NCBI RefSeq assembly: GCF_027943255.1
Contig: NC_072892.1
Location: forward strand, 25,257,792-25,321,791
DNA length: 64,000 nucleotides
Origin: Anastrepha obliqua
Lineage: Eukaryota; Arthropoda; Insecta; Diptera; Tephritidae
Direction: 5' to 3'
Positions 19,301 through 31,406 of this stretch are shown here, in pieces. Position 1 is the stretch's first letter. Every line of letters starts with the position of its first letter. The notes under the pieces are model-generated. The model was given only the letters and a program-made list of their open reading frames with translations, did not search any database and was not told the DNA's origin. The position numbers were made by a program, and so were the translations under genes.

Positions 19301-22300
19301 GTTTGAAAAAATATTGATTAGTTTTTTTTTAAAGCCGATTCAAAAAGTAAATTTTACATGGCCTGCCCTATAGATCTAGCAGAAAAAAGCTTCTGAGAAA
19401 AAGGTGCAATTTGTGTGATGGGTCTAACACTGGTTCTTCCTATACTTCGGTATTGCTGCCTCTCTTTACCAATCAAATAGCATGCGTTGAGAAATACGTG
19501 AGCAAGGTTCCCCTTGTCCTTAGTATGTGAAATTTGAGCACCATTGTAATTCTAGTTTTACTTCGGACTTGTCGTGGGATGCCGGTTAAAAAGATTTAGT
19601 GTTCCTTTTAACGTTATTTTTATGCAAATTTCAATTAAGAGTTTATATGAGTGGAAAGAAGAGCCCAAAATTATTACTAAGCCTATACAGCAGCAGTTTT
19701 TGCAACCGGTGGATTCCCAACCGCTATATCATTTGATGGAGTCACTGAGTCTACGCCCAGCGAAAGGGACCTCTTCTCGCTATTCTAGAAGCAGGCCGTT
19801 GACAGATGAACTAATACGGATACCTGCAAAATAACTAAACATACGTGGTCCAATTTCAACAAATTTCAGAACTAGCGAGTTGTTCAGAATGACATGAGCA
19901 GGCATATTCAGCCGGCCACTGGCCTTTGGGAGAGCATGCCACGAAGATCAGGTGGTCATACAGCGATAGATGTAGAAGCTGCAATCAAGAATAATCTAAG
20001 TAAACAGTCTTTCACTATCTTTGTGAGTGCCCAAGACAGTGTGCTCTACGATATAGAATGCGGGGGGAATCCTCGATGGTGTTAACTTTAAAATTGCAGA
20101 CAAGAAAATACTATAGGCGACATAGGCAGACTTATAGTCAAATCAAGATGGTTCGACTAATAAAGGCAGTGGTTCCACAAGTAGTGTATCGAAATGGCAT
20201 CTTTTGTACTAATTGGGTCTGGGCTGTGTCACTCAGACAACATCTCCCCCACCACCACCAAACCCAGCGATACGCTACAATATAAATTTAAGAAAAGCAT
20301 AGAAGGCAACCGTCCGAAAAACTTTCTCCACCGTCTTTCTTTCCAAGCTTTCCGTCATCCATATAAACGGTAGTTTATCTATTGCAACCTGGCAGTGCTC
20401 TTGCGAGTACTTAGTTATATTATATGAAGAAAGGTTTGTGGCATGAAGCAATGAGCAGTCTGAGCTGCTATGAACCAACATAAATCGAAACTAAAGGCGC
20501 TCGCCTCATTTGACATTGTGTTTTTTGAGTGTTTCTTTAAAAGCGTGTAAAACGAAAACGCAAAAAGATTTTGTTTTGGTTTTCGGTATTTTATTTTTTG
20601 ATCTATTGTTAAAAAATAAAAATTTGTTTTTGGCCATACGAAGTTCGTTCAAGCAGTTGTCTGCCTTCAAAAAAATGGTCTTCACATGGACAATGGACAC
20701 ATGGAACCGGCTAAATGTTCTACTGAACCGATTTTGATGAAATAAAATTTAAATCACGTAGAATTGATGTCTTTTCATATGAACTACGTTCATTCGGAAA
20801 CAAATTTTAGTATTTTTTTCGGGCCTTGAAAGTTAAAAAAGGGTAAAAAAACGGGGTTTCATCTTTGAACGTCCGCCATTTAGTCAAATTTTCTTTTTCT
20901 TTTTAAGGTCGTACTTCCGTACTTCACACGATAACGACATTTATATTGAACAGAAGCTTTTTGTCTTTTTGATTTCGGACACCAGTGAGTCCCAGAATCA
21001 CCAGCGGCATAACTTTTTTTGGAAGACTTTTTTTTGAAGGCTGACAACTTTTTGAACGAACCTCGTATGGAAAAAAAATGTTTTTTCTTTGTTTTTTGAC
21101 AAAGGAATAAAAAATAAAATATGTAAAACAAAAATAAAAAATCTTTTTTCGTTTCTGTTTTACACGCTTTTAAAGAAACACTTAAAAAACACCATTTCAA
21201 ATGAGACGAGGACCTAAAGTGTTTATGTAGCCATGGAACTCACTTAACCGCATCACCAACGAGATCTACGTAAGGCAAGCTAACGAGGTCACTAAAACCT
21301 TTGGTCTACAATAGAAATATTTTTTCTGGTAGCACATACCGCAGCATTACGTAGGCATCAGCGCGATTCTTGAGATAGGCAATTATTTTCTCCTCCTCTT
21401 TGTCCTGTTCGTTAATGGCTTCCTTTAGTTCGGCTATACGCTCCAGGCGCCTAAATTATTTTTCATTTGTTATAGTTGTATATGTAAATTTGTATCAACA
21501 ATTAGGAAGCTCACGCTATTTCCTGCTCCGACAAGTTATTCACCAATATTCCCGCCAACACGTCAGCACGCCTCATTTTTACAAACATCATGTAATGAAT
21601 GTACATATTCCTCTCGATCATTTTCTTCAGCTTGAAATTGTTTTCCACTTGAGTTTTTATTCTGTTGAAGAAAACAAATTATTTTTGAAAATTGAAAAGT
21701 GATAAAAAAGTGTTGCATAGACATGGTCGTGAATGAATTTGAAAATTTGTGGGCCTTACGGACTAAAATAGGAAAATTGTTAGGAATATTCAGACCAATT
21801 GGACCAATAACTAGATTGTTTTACAATAATACGACTGTTATTTGGACCCGGACAGCTATTTCCCGATCCGCTCCGAAAACGTCTTTCTAAAGGGTGATCG
21901 GATTGGGGGACTTTTTCCAGTAGGGTTTTATTGACGATTGATCACGCGTGACTACTGTCAAACTAAATACCTAATTTTTTCAGTTTTCACTGGCATTTCA
22001 TGGTGAAAAGACTTACGCCCCAACAACATTTACAAATCGTACAATTGTGTTACGAAAATCGACGCTCTGTGGGCTGAAGAGCAAACCTAAGCCATTGAAG
22101 AGCAACCATTACATCCATAGAAAACAACCGTTTGGTGCGGCCTATGGGCTAGAGAAAACATCGGCCCATATTGCTTCAAAGACGAGGCTGACGCCAATGG
22201 AACAGTGAATGGCGAACGCTATCGCGCCATGATAAATGAATTTTATTTTTGATGCCGGAAATTGAAGCCCGTGATCTCCACAGCAGGTGGTTCGCACAAG

Positions 22301-25300
22301 ATGGCGCTACTTGCCATACAGCTCGTGAAACAATGGATTTACTGCGTCGTCGTGTCGGTGACCAATTTATCTCTCGTCTCGGACCAAGATCGCATGATCT
22401 CACACCTTGGGACTTTTATTGATGGGGGCGTGGGGGTATGCAAATTCTAAATGATTTGTGGATAAACCAGCTTCGATTGAGGCATTGAAACCCAACATTA
22501 CTAAAGTTATTCACGAGATACCGGCCGAAGTCCTCCAGCGAGTCTTTAAAAATTGGTGTTTCCGGATGGTCGAAGTACGGCGCAGTTGCGGTCAATATTT
22601 TTAAGGGGTTATCTTTGAAAAGTAAATGTCATGAAAGCTTCTACACAAAAATAATAAAGATTGTAAAATCAGTTTGAATTTTCTTTGCTTTATTTCAATT
22701 TAAAATCCGATACCTCTAAATTGATCACTCTTTGTATCGACTTTGGAGCGATTGGAAAGTGACGGCTATTTTCGGCTGAGGCATGCTGTGGACTCGCCAG
22801 TTGCCTAACAAGCTAACCTGCCATACTTGGAACTCGGAAAATCAATGTGTAGCCGTGCTAAATATACGGAACAATGCGACCTCGGTAGGCCAGCGTAAGT
22901 GTACTAGCCTGCCATTCCAGAGATTGTGGGTGCGCGCCCCACGTAAAGCACGGTCCACGCACTTTTCCAAATTTTCCTACTTTTCCTTATCTCAAAAAAT
23001 ATTCCACCCCAGCAACATTTCCAACTCACCCCCCAGACACAAAAGGAAATAACCCAACCAATATCAATTCCGCCGGAGGTCAGCCCTTTACACTGTGGCT
23101 GCAAAAATGCATAATGCACCAGCGGCGCCAGCAACAGAAAGCGGGCAGTAGCACTAAACAATGCAGAATAACTCAACTGTAGCGAAGTCCTCAACCATCT
23201 GAGCGGTCCGTCTGACAGACATCAAACAGAGATGGCGCTGAAGTCACCGGAAGGCTCTGTTTCTAAGCAGCGACAAATGGGCAGCCCCACCAGAGAATAT
23301 TAATGCTGGAAAAAATGTTATTTAACATTTGCGCCTTCCCATTTCATTAACATTCTGTGGCCCCATTAGGACTGTTAGCGGCAGGCTAACCACCTACCTT
23401 GAAAATAATATACCTGTTTAATGTAACCAACACAAGGCAAGTCTTTTCGAGGCCCCATGCTCCCGAGCAGAGTGAACAAGGATAAAAAAGGCCCGCAATC
23501 ATTTTTGCTGTTATTTCTTTAGTTCCATAATTTTACTAACCTTGGATAGATCTCTTTGGCTTGCGAGCAGAGCGTTGCGAATTTCACTCGTTTTATTGCA
23601 GCCTCAATCACTTGCAACTCCTTTTTAAGAACGATCATGCTCGTCGTTTCACGCACATAACGTTTAGACTTGGATATGGGATCTGGAGGTTTTGACGAAA
23701 GTTTCGGTGCACTTACTTTCGCATCTCTCCGGTATTGAGACATCGTTTGTAATTTTGCTTGCATATTTTTGCGCGACTTATCCTCCATTTGCTAAAGTAA
23801 AACGAATCGAGTGCAAGAGATATGAAAAGGAAAAGGAAGGAATCGTTTTAGTACCGATAACGGAACCTGAATATTCAAAATAGCTTTGACCTTAATTTGC
23901 AACCCTTTACAATTTTTTTATTATTATCTGCTACACATTTGCATATTTGTTCAGGGAAGGGAAGCAGGTTTTATGCTTGAATTAATTTTAAAATAAAATC
24001 GGGATTTACAACATATTTTTTGGCTCTATAATTGGAGTCAAAAAGATGCCTCTGACAAATTGAAAAATCGACATGCATTCATACGAGTATATCGCATAGT
24101 TAATTCTTTCATATGCGCCATTAGAAACAACCAAAGTTTTGATAATCTTTCGAGAACTCTAAAAGTTGGCTTTTACCATTGACGAAGCTCATGCCTTTGC
24201 GTCACACCATAGGGCGACAACTCAAACAAATTATAGTTAGTTATTTCCTTACGTCTAGAGAATACTTTACTACTTTCTCGCTATTTGGTTGAAAATATTT
24301 ACTTTGTCTTCGTGCCTAGAGAAAGATTGCCGGGGGAGTTTTCTGCAAAGAGCTCGCCATCAGACTCAAGTTCAGTTTACCGGACCACTGCAGTGTGTGC
24401 AAGTGGCGGCAATTAAAGAAGCAGCTCCTCACTTGTGTAATAACTATCACGGAGGTTAATATTTACACCGACAGCCAAGCAGCAATCAGAGTCCCGGGCT
24501 CGATCATGGTACTCTCGAAACTGGTTAGGGAATGCTTGACTTGACTTTCGATTGCATCCGAACTCTTCGACATAAGGCTCACCTGGGTACCTGGTCATCG
24601 CGACATTACAGGAAACTGCGATGCAGATGAGCTGGCTAGACAGGTGCGATGGGTGCCTTTTATATGTCGGGATTAGAGAACAAAAACAAATTTTAATCAT
24701 CGAAAATCACTTTATTGTTTTTCAAAATATTCTCCATGAAGATCTATACACTTTTGCATGCGTTTGAACCAATTGTCGAAGCACTTTTGCCACTCTGAAT
24801 GAGGTACCTCCAAAACATGCATTCTGAATGCCGCAACCGCTTCTTCAGGTGTCGAAAAACGTTGACCTCTCAGTTTGTTTTCTACGTACGGGAATAAAAA
24901 GAAGTCATTCGGTGCCAAGTCAGGACTATACGGCGGATGACCCATTAATTCGATGTTTTGGGTGCTCAAAGATGCAGTTGTTTGAGCCGATGTGTGAGAG
25001 CTCGCATTGTCCTGGTGAAGAGTGATCCGTCTTTGGCGATTGGTTTTCCTAATTTCTTGGAAGACAATTGGCAAACAAATGGTTGTGTACCACTCAAACT
25101 TTACTGTTCTGCGTTGTTCTAGTGGTACGGTTGCGACATGTCCAGTTTTTCCGAAAAACAGGCGACCATTTGCTTGGAAGTGCTTCGTGCGCGAACAACT
25201 TTTGTTGGATTTGGCTCATCTTGAAACACCCATGCAGTCGACTGCTGCTTCTCTTTCGGGCTCATACGCGTAAATCCATGATTCATCACCTGTCACGATG

Positions 25301-28300
25301 TCATAGACGTGTTTCGAAGCCCCGCGATCGTATTTTTTGAGCATTTCCTTCGACCAATCGACACGAGCCTTTTTTTGAGCGATTGACAAATTGTGTGGGA
25401 TCCAACGCGAACAAATTTTTTTGACAGTCAAATGTTTATGCAATATTGAATGTATGCTGGTCCCACTAATGCCTAAGATTGTCTCAATCTCACGATAGGT
25501 CACATGACGATCTTGCAATATCAGTTCGCGCACAGCATCAACGGTTTTCGGACAACAACTGATTTTGGACGACCTTCACGAAATTCGTCTTGGAGTGAAC
25601 TACGACCACGATTGAATTTAGCATACCATCGATAAACACTGGTCCTTGATGGAGCTTCATCGCCAAAAAATGATTTAAGTTCATCCATGCAATGTTGCTG
25701 AGTTAATCCACGTCGAAAGTTGTAAAAAATAAACGCACGCAAATGTTCACGATTTAATTCCATTTCTGGACCGAGATGAATCTTTTAAGTTACTGTAAAC
25801 AACACAAATAGCGCTGGTATTTCAAAACGTTCTGAGTACGTAAAAGCCAAAAAATGTCAAACTTTGCGATACAGCTGTCAGTTGCCAGATTGCAACACCA
25901 GGGTTGCCAAATCCCGACACATAAAAGGCACCCCTCGTACCTGTGAGGTAGTTACCCCGCGAAACGAAAGAGTTCAGATCCCCGGTGACTACCTTGTGGT
26001 CTGCTCGTGGAGAGGTGGGCTTCGCGTCAACTCAGCGAACGCTGGACAAGTACACGAAACAAGTACACAAACTTGTTAGGTCGCGAAATCTTTCTGGCCA
26101 CGAGGGATCTCCTCAAATGTCGTTGGTTTCCTTACAGGACATTGGCCTCGAGGTATGGATGCTGTGAGACTCGGAAGTACTTGATATTGTTTCACAAATG
26201 GAGCATCAACGTCCTCCTAATTTTACGTCGCCTCCAAACAGCAGATTGATTTTTATGAGGAGTTTTTAAAGGCAGAAACATAAAACAATTAGAAAAAATC
26301 TTTTCTACAATTTGGTGTTTCATGCCTACAGTGGATTTCGAGTTCAGACACACAACTCCACGCTTCTACTGACTGTTGGATGTGTTTTCACGCTATTTGA
26401 ACTACCACAATACTACGCATAGATTCCTTTTAAAAATAATATCTATTTTATCCCTTCCACTCACGATATTACGCCACGAAACTTACGTTGCGCACGATCT
26501 TAATGAGCCCCATAGACAGTAGCATTTAAATATTCCTCTTGGTACGACTCTTGTTCGAGACGAGGGAACGAAGAGTGAATAAGCAGAAGAGTGCCTGCAA
26601 AAAGATGGGCTCGGATTGAAGTGAAAATTAGAGTGAGATTTACGCTGTACATTGCGGTTGCGCTCTTTAGGAAATTAACAATGAGATTTATGATATTCGT
26701 ATTCTGTGCGCTAGCCCAATAATTGCACTCACCCTATACTCTTCACTGAGTTCCTTGAATTTAGAAATAGCCGGTATCCCTAAATACAGGATATGCTTAA
26801 TAAAGTTCGACTGATCTTCAATGTCTTGACTCAGCGAGAGCAAGATGGGTTCATAAAATATGCCATCGTGACGCAGCACCTGAATCATTTTCCTATAGGT
26901 ACCATTTATGGTTTTTATCGCCTTCAACCGTACATTGGAGTTTTCGATTTTCTTGCGAAAAACGCGTGATTTCAGCTCCTCCTCCAACACAAATTCATTC
27001 TCGTACTTGATGCGATTCTGTAAAACGGCGCGCTCAAGCTGAAAGAGAGACGGATATGAGTGATAAAGAATGTGAGGTTAAGCAAAGTACATGCGAGATA
27101 AGATATAAATAATAAAAGATAAAACAAGCCATAGGAACTAAGAGCTTAGAGATAAAAGAAAGGATATAGCGATTTGAAAGAAGAAAGGAGATATGGTATG
27201 GGGATATCAAATGCGATATATGGAACATGGGGTAAAATATGGGATTTTTGGTAATAATATAGATTACAGATGATAAATAAATAATAGATAAACGATAATA
27301 GATACTAAATAATATTGGGTTGGGAAATAAGTTCATTGCATTTTTTATTTTATTTTATTTTACAACGATTTGTTTGTTGTTTGGCAAAGAGTAAGTATTC
27401 ATTCGATAGACCTCTTTCTGCTCTACAAAACTATGTTGATTGTATTTTTGAGTTATTTAATTTTTTATAAGTTCTGGGGTTCTAAACCTGGAATACCCAG
27501 TAGGCAAAAATCAACATTTTCCACACCTGCTCTTCTTTGCTTTCATCGAAGTCAAAAAGCTGCGGAAGCAGCCCAGGACATTTGGAACGTGTATGGGGAA
27601 GGTGTCACAAGCGAGTCTACAGCATGGAAATGGTTAGAAAAGTTCAAAGGAGGTGACTTTGACGTCGGTAATACGTCCCGCAGCGGAAGGCTTTCTGAAT
27701 TCGATGAAGAACGTTCCAAATCACTTTTGAAAGAGAACGGTCGCCAAACCAATCGTGAATTGGCGGAAAAAATGAACTGCGATCATAAAACGATTCTCAA
27801 TCACCTTCATTTAATGGGACTTACCGAAAAATTGGGAGCCTGAGTTTCTCACGAGCTCAACGACAAAAACAAAGAAAGTCGCCTTCAAATTGCTTCTCAG
27901 CATCTCGCCCGCCATCGAGCAACAGGGCTTTTTGTACCGAATCGTTACGGGAGATGAGAAATGGTGCCTATACATCAATATGAAGCACAGAAAGGAGTGA
28001 GTGGCTCCAGAAGAAACGCCAAAGCCGCGAGTCAAGCCGGCTCTTAATCCAAAGAAGATTATGATATATGTTTGGTGGGACTGGGAGGGCATGGCGCACT
28101 GGAAAATGCTCGAAGAAAATGCCACGGTCAACAAGGAGCTCTACATTGCCCAGCTACACCGCGTCAATGAGACTAATCTACTGAAATTATCTGATCGACA
28201 TGGCCAAACCATACCCCTTAACGACAACGCCACGTCCCATGTTGCACAAGTCATCAAAGCCGTACTCTAAGAGCTCGAATGGAAGGTCCTTCAGCATCCG

Positions 28301-30573
28301 CCGTATTCTCTGGGCCTTGCACAGACCGATTACTATCTTTTCCGCTCTGTGTCAAACCATATGCAGGACGTTACATTTTATAACAAAGAGGTCCTTAAAA
28401 ACTGGCTCAACAACTACTTTGACACCAGACCAGGCGATTTTTGGCGGAACGGCATCAGCAAATTGGTTTAGAGGTGGGAAGAGGTTGTATTCGTAAACAG
28501 CAACGGCGAATATATGATTGATCAACTTATTGATATAATTATATTAGGTGCGCAACTAAGTTCCCGATGTTCCCGTTGTCATAAACTAAGCTTAGACATA
28601 TGGTAAACAAACTGCTTCGACACATTAGTGATTTTGTTTTGGTATCATATACTTTTGGTTTTGTGAAAATGTCTGATTTTGGGCCGAATAATCGTCATTT
28701 GCGGGAAGTGTTGATTTTCCTCTTCCATTCGAAAAAAACACCGCCTAAAACGCATCGAGAGCTACAAAAAGTTTATGGAGATGCTGCTTTAAGCGAAACA
28801 ATGTGGCGAGATTGATTCGTCGCTTCAAAGACGGTGATTTTAATGTTGGCGACCATTCGCGTGAAGGAAGGCCAAAAACCTTCGAAGACGGTGAATTCGG
28901 GGCATTGCTCAATGAGGATCCGGGTCAAATGCAAGAAGAGTTTTAGGAGTTACCCGCCAATCCATTTCCAAGCGATTGCTTGCTTTGGGAATGATTTAGA
29001 AACAGGGGACTTGGGTTCCTTATGAGTTAAATGATGTTAAAAAGATCTTGAACGTCGATTTCTCGCCTGTGAACAACTGCTCCAGTGGCAAAAAAGGAAG
29101 GGTTTTCTTCATCGCATCGTGACGGGTGATGAAAAATGGATTCATTACAGCAATCCTAAGAAAATAAAGTCATGGGGACTACCGGGTCATGCTTCTACGT
29201 CGTCGCCTTGGCAAAATATTCACGCTGCGAAGGTTATGCTATGTATTTGGTGGGACCAAGTTGGTGTTATTTATTACTGTTAAAGCCAAGCGAAACCATT
29301 ACTGGAGATACCGAAGGGATGTATCGACTTCAATTGATGCGATTGAGCCGAGAAGCGACGGCATGAATACCATACGCGGAGAGGCATGAAAAACTGATGA
29401 CAACGCTCGGCCTTACGTTGCCAAACCCGTTAAAACCTACCTGGAAACACTGAAATGGGAAATCCTCCGCTCCCCACCCGCCATATTCTCCAGATATTGC
29501 GCCGTCCGATTACCACCTGTTTCGAACGATGGCACATGGTCTAGCTGACCAGCAGTTCCGTTCATATGAAAACATCAAAAAATGGCTTGATCAGTGGATA
29601 GCCTTAAAAGATGAACAGTTTTACCGCGGCGGTATACGAGATCTACCAGAAAGTTAGGAAAAAGTAGTAGCCATTGATGAGCAATACTTTCAATGATTCA
29701 CTTGTAACCATTTTTTCAGAATAAAGTTGTATTTTCATCAAAACAACAGCGCGAACTTAGTTGCGCACCTAATAATTTTTTGTTTAAATAAAAGTCTTGG
29801 ATAAAAACGCTACGAACTTATTCCCCAACCCAATAGAAAATAGGTATTTAGATTTTCGATTATTGAATGAAGGTTACAGGCATGGCGAAATCATGCATTA
29901 ATCATGCATTAGAATAATCGCGAATATCTTTATTTGCTCCGTGCAACTTGTTACAATGGTCTCCCACTGCCGAACTTACCAATTTCTCCTTGTAGACATT
30001 CTTTAACTGGTCCAAGCGCGATTTCAAACGATCTCGCTCCTTGCGCATCACAAACGTACGCTGATTGATATTGTCCACGACCAACTCAACAGGCATTTTC
30101 TGATACAAACGCTGCATATCTTTGTGATTGATTAGGAAATTTCTGATTTTCTTTGTGTTATCGGCATAAAGCACATTGGAGAGTTTCGTGCGACCATCGC
30201 GGCATTGGCGTTTCAAGTTGCGATTCTCGCGTATGTAGCGCTTGTGGTTAGCAGCTGCCTCGAGTTTTTGGAAGACCAATCGTTTAGCTGCGAGCAGAAA
30301 AATAGAAATGTTAACAAAAATTTGCATACTCGTTCGCCCTTTCTCTCGAGTGGGCAGCTTACATAGTAGATCCGCCATTCCCTTGAATTGTTCTGTTAGA
30401 GACATTGGTGTCCAGTGATCATCGATGACCATGTGGTGGCGTACGAATGATACCCCAAAGAAGCCGTGTGTGCGTACAGCTCGCGGATGTACCGGTTTCG
30501 GCGCCATAATAAGGCTTGCCGGCTGACGAGTTTTCATCTTTTCTTTCGAGCCGAATTTATGTAATTTAGTCAT
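16332..30573 (-). CDS. Coiled-coil protein, probably outer-dynein-arm docking (CCDC151/ODAD3-like), eight exons
   Basis: Exons in transcription order: 30573-30363, 30287-29980, 27038-26733, 23791-23541, 21661-21515, 21450-21340, 16850-16693 and 16618-16332. All junctions are GT/AG with matching phases. The total is 1779 nt, 592 aa, close to the roughly 595 aa I recall for vertebrate ODAD3. The protein is rich in Lys, Glu, Arg and Leu with long helical stretches (RLVFQKLEAAANHKRYIREN, IENSNVRLKAIKTINGTY, RLERIAELKEAINEQDKEEE). It ends with an acidic block (EQDDDEED) and then KTQSAKLVEELSKRED, like the acidic-then-basic tail of ODAD3. Such proteins dock dynein arms on axonemes, so sperm expression is expected in a fly. 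Family assignment is by pattern; CCDC63/114 relatives remain possible. The 75-bp first intron keeps the frame and has no stop. The four large introns are packed with transposons, but every exon appears intact. Confidence 0.75.
17040..17880 (-). mobile_element. Non-LTR retrotransposon RNase H and C-terminal remnant
   Basis: The minus strand reads ENKW-like WKTNGEADLYVSAATAKLRL, SRLNYVGSHNSLMLTWVQVH and GIVSNEISDSLDRIGSEA, a degraded RNase H domain (the GNE.AD motif has become SNEISD). A zinc-knuckle-like CPACGEEDET tail follows. Several frames are used. It lies in the long intron of the coiled-coil gene. Confidence 0.65.
17881..18433. other. Intron sequence without recognised content
   Basis: AT-rich. 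A CTCACTCTGA-type simple repeat lies near 17955-17995. Nothing else is recognised. Confidence 0.4.
18434..19368 (+). mobile_element. DD41D mariner-like element, internally deleted, one stop
   Basis: Flanked by TA, with degenerate inverted ends (CAGGGTGGACCATATAGC on the left; the right end read inward has GGGCAGGCCATGTAAAATTT). The reading starts at 18547 with MGRYMVQELK, where the N-terminal DNA-binding part has been deleted. It then runs in a single frame through IIFSDEAHFHIGGYVNKQN (first Asp), VTVWCGFWSGGIIGP, WFQQDGATCHTA and PPRSCVLSPLDYFLWG to a stop at 19315-19317. A single in-frame TAG at 18838-18840 breaks it. About 41 residues separate the last two Asp. Confidence 0.85.
19373..20491. 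other. Intron sequence without recognised content
   Basis: Short open frames occur but show no family motif. Composition is less AT-rich than elsewhere, so an unrecognised old element is possible. Confidence 0.35.
20496..21214. mobile_element. Foldback-type element with long inverted arms
   Basis: The two ends are inverted copies over about 190 bp (20496-20690 against 21020-21214). Both carry the blocks GTGTTTCTTTAAAAGCGTGT, CATACGA(A/G)GTTCGTTCAA and GCCTTCAAAAAAA. The flanks show a 4-bp TAAA duplication at 20492-20495 and 21215-21218. The spacer is about 330 bp and non-coding. Similar frames appear on opposite strands in both arms only because of the symmetry. Confidence 0.75.
21889..22733 (+). 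mobile_element. DD41D mariner-like element, internally deleted
   Basis: Ends read AAAGGGTGATCGGATTGGGG on the left and AAAGAGTGATCAATTTAGAGG-like from the right, next to TA. The coding remnant starts VKRLTPQQHLQIVQLCYENR, then breaks and jumps to TVWCGLWARENIGPYCFKDE, ANGTVNGERYRAMINEF, WFAQDGATCHTARETMDLL and the C-terminal part of the transposase. Several frameshifts are present. It lies in an intron of the coiled-coil gene. Confidence 0.75.
22880..22945 (+). repeat. Possible tRNA-derived SINE head
   Basis: GTGGG (22926-22930) and CCCAC (22938-22942) form a perfect 5-bp stem with a 7-nt loop, exactly a tRNA T arm, although the loop is not canonical TTCGAAT. About 35 bp upstream, TAGGCCAGCG resembles a pol III A box. 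The downstream sequence is unlike a tRNA acceptor stem. This fits an old tRNA-derived retroposon, not a working tRNA. Confidence 0.35.
24330..26280 (+). mobile_element. Non-LTR retrotransposon (RNase H plus C-terminus), split by a mariner
   Basis: The left half shows LPDHCSV, VNIYTDSQAAIR and LTWVPGHRDITGNCDADELAR, the RNase H motifs with catalytic Asp residues. It stops at the mariner end at 24646. Immediately after the mariner, at 25940, the reading resumes as the region after RNase H, including a GFLTGHWPRGMDAVRLG block. Frames are broken. This is an old element later hit by the mariner. Confidence 0.75.
24647..25937 (-). mobile_element. DD34D mariner, nearly full length with both terminal repeats
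   Basis: The 1291-bp element has inverted ends of about 28 bp (left CGATGGGTGCCTTTTATATG, right read inward CGAGGGGTGCCTTTTATGTG), next to TA on the right and TG on the left. The transposase reads on the minus strand from ATG 25763 (MELNREHLRAF) to the stop at 24712. It spans about 350 codons but needs two frameshifts, near 25525 and about 25200. Catalytic residues are TGDESWIY, HQDNASSHTS and YSPDLAPNDFF, with exactly 34 residues between the second and third Asp. It also carries the N-terminal helix-turn-helix region. It is recent enough to keep both ends but is inactive. Confidence 0.9.
27315..29833 (+). mobile_element. Outer DD34D mariner carrying a second mariner
   Basis: Ends are TTGGGTTGGGAAATAAGTTC at 27315 and the inverted TTGGGTTGGGGAATAAGTTC ending at 29833, each next to TA. 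Without the inner element it is about 1294 bp. The transposase reads SQKAAEAAQDIWNVYGEG, DHKTILNHLHLMGLTEKLGA and then a stop where Trp is expected, followed by IVTGDEKW (one frame away), NDNATSHVA and PPYSLGLAQTDYYLF. It lies wholly in the second intron of the coiled-coil gene. Confidence 0.9.
28547..29769 (+). mobile_element. Inner DD34D mariner nested in the outer mariner
   Basis: A 1223-bp element with perfect 17-bp inverted ends (GGTGCGCAACTAAGTTC) flanked by TA on both sides. It sits in the 3' UTR of the outer mariner, 60 bp from its end. The transposase starts at ATG 28669 (MSDFGPNNRHLREVLIFLF) and continues in broken frames through VTGDEKWIHY, GDTEGMYRLQLMRL and YSPDIAPSDYHLF. It is a different subfamily from the outer element. 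Several frameshifts make it inactive. Confidence 0.9.
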
Positions 30574-30888
30574 TTTGTTTGGGAAATTTCGCTTTACTAT
30601 GAAATTCTATGTATTATTCCTTCACAAATTTTTGTCCCGTTATTAATATATTTTTCGCTTAAAAATTCACGAGCTCGAAATTATGTGTATAAAAAAATTT
30701 CGTTGCTTGACAATTCGTCAAACTCTTAAGATTGTTTTGAAATTTTCATAGATTATTAAAAACAACAGAAATATTTTTAATCGAAAATTGTAGCTTGAGT
30801 AAAAAATGTCATCCGTTCGATAAGTAAAATACAAAAAATAACGTAAGAATTATTATAATTCTGAATATAAAATAGCGATTTTTTTTTA

Positions 30889-31280
30889 TTAGGTTGAGGA
30901 ATAAGTTCGTAGCGTTTTTACCGAAGATTTTTATTTCAACTAAACAATTATTATATCAATAAGTTAATCAATTATCGCCGTTGCTGTTTACAACCGCTTC
31001 CCAACTCTCGACCAATTTGTAGTTGCCGTTCTGCCAAAAATCGACTGGTCTGTTGTCAAAGAAGTTGTTCAGCCAGTTTTTTAGAACCTCTTTGTTATCG
31101 AAGGTAACGCCTTTCATATGGTTTGACAGGGAGTGGAAAAGATGAAGAATACGGAGTATACGGCGGATGCTGAAGGACCTCCATTCGAGCTCTTGGAGGG
31201 CAACATGGAGCCTGGCGTTGTCGTGAAGGAGTATAGTTTGGCCATGTCGATCAGGTCATTTCTGTCGAATAGCCTCAATA
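30889..31280 (-). mobile_element. 3' fragment of the outer-type mariner
   Basis: It begins after TA with the terminal repeat TTAGGTTGAGGAATAAGTTC and continues with the same 3' region as the outer mariner at 27315 (ELEWR.LQHPPY and DRHGQTI-type sequence on the minus strand). It is truncated at about 31280. It lies just upstream of the coiled-coil gene's start. Confidence 0.75.
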
Positions 31281-31406
31281 AAAAAATTTTTTTTTAATAA
31301 TTATAATGTTTTATTGCTCCTACTTGACTTTAGTCTAAACAACCGAGAACTTTCCAATCGGCTATCGCAAAAGACATTATAACCAAACTAAAATTCTTCG
31401 CTTGTA

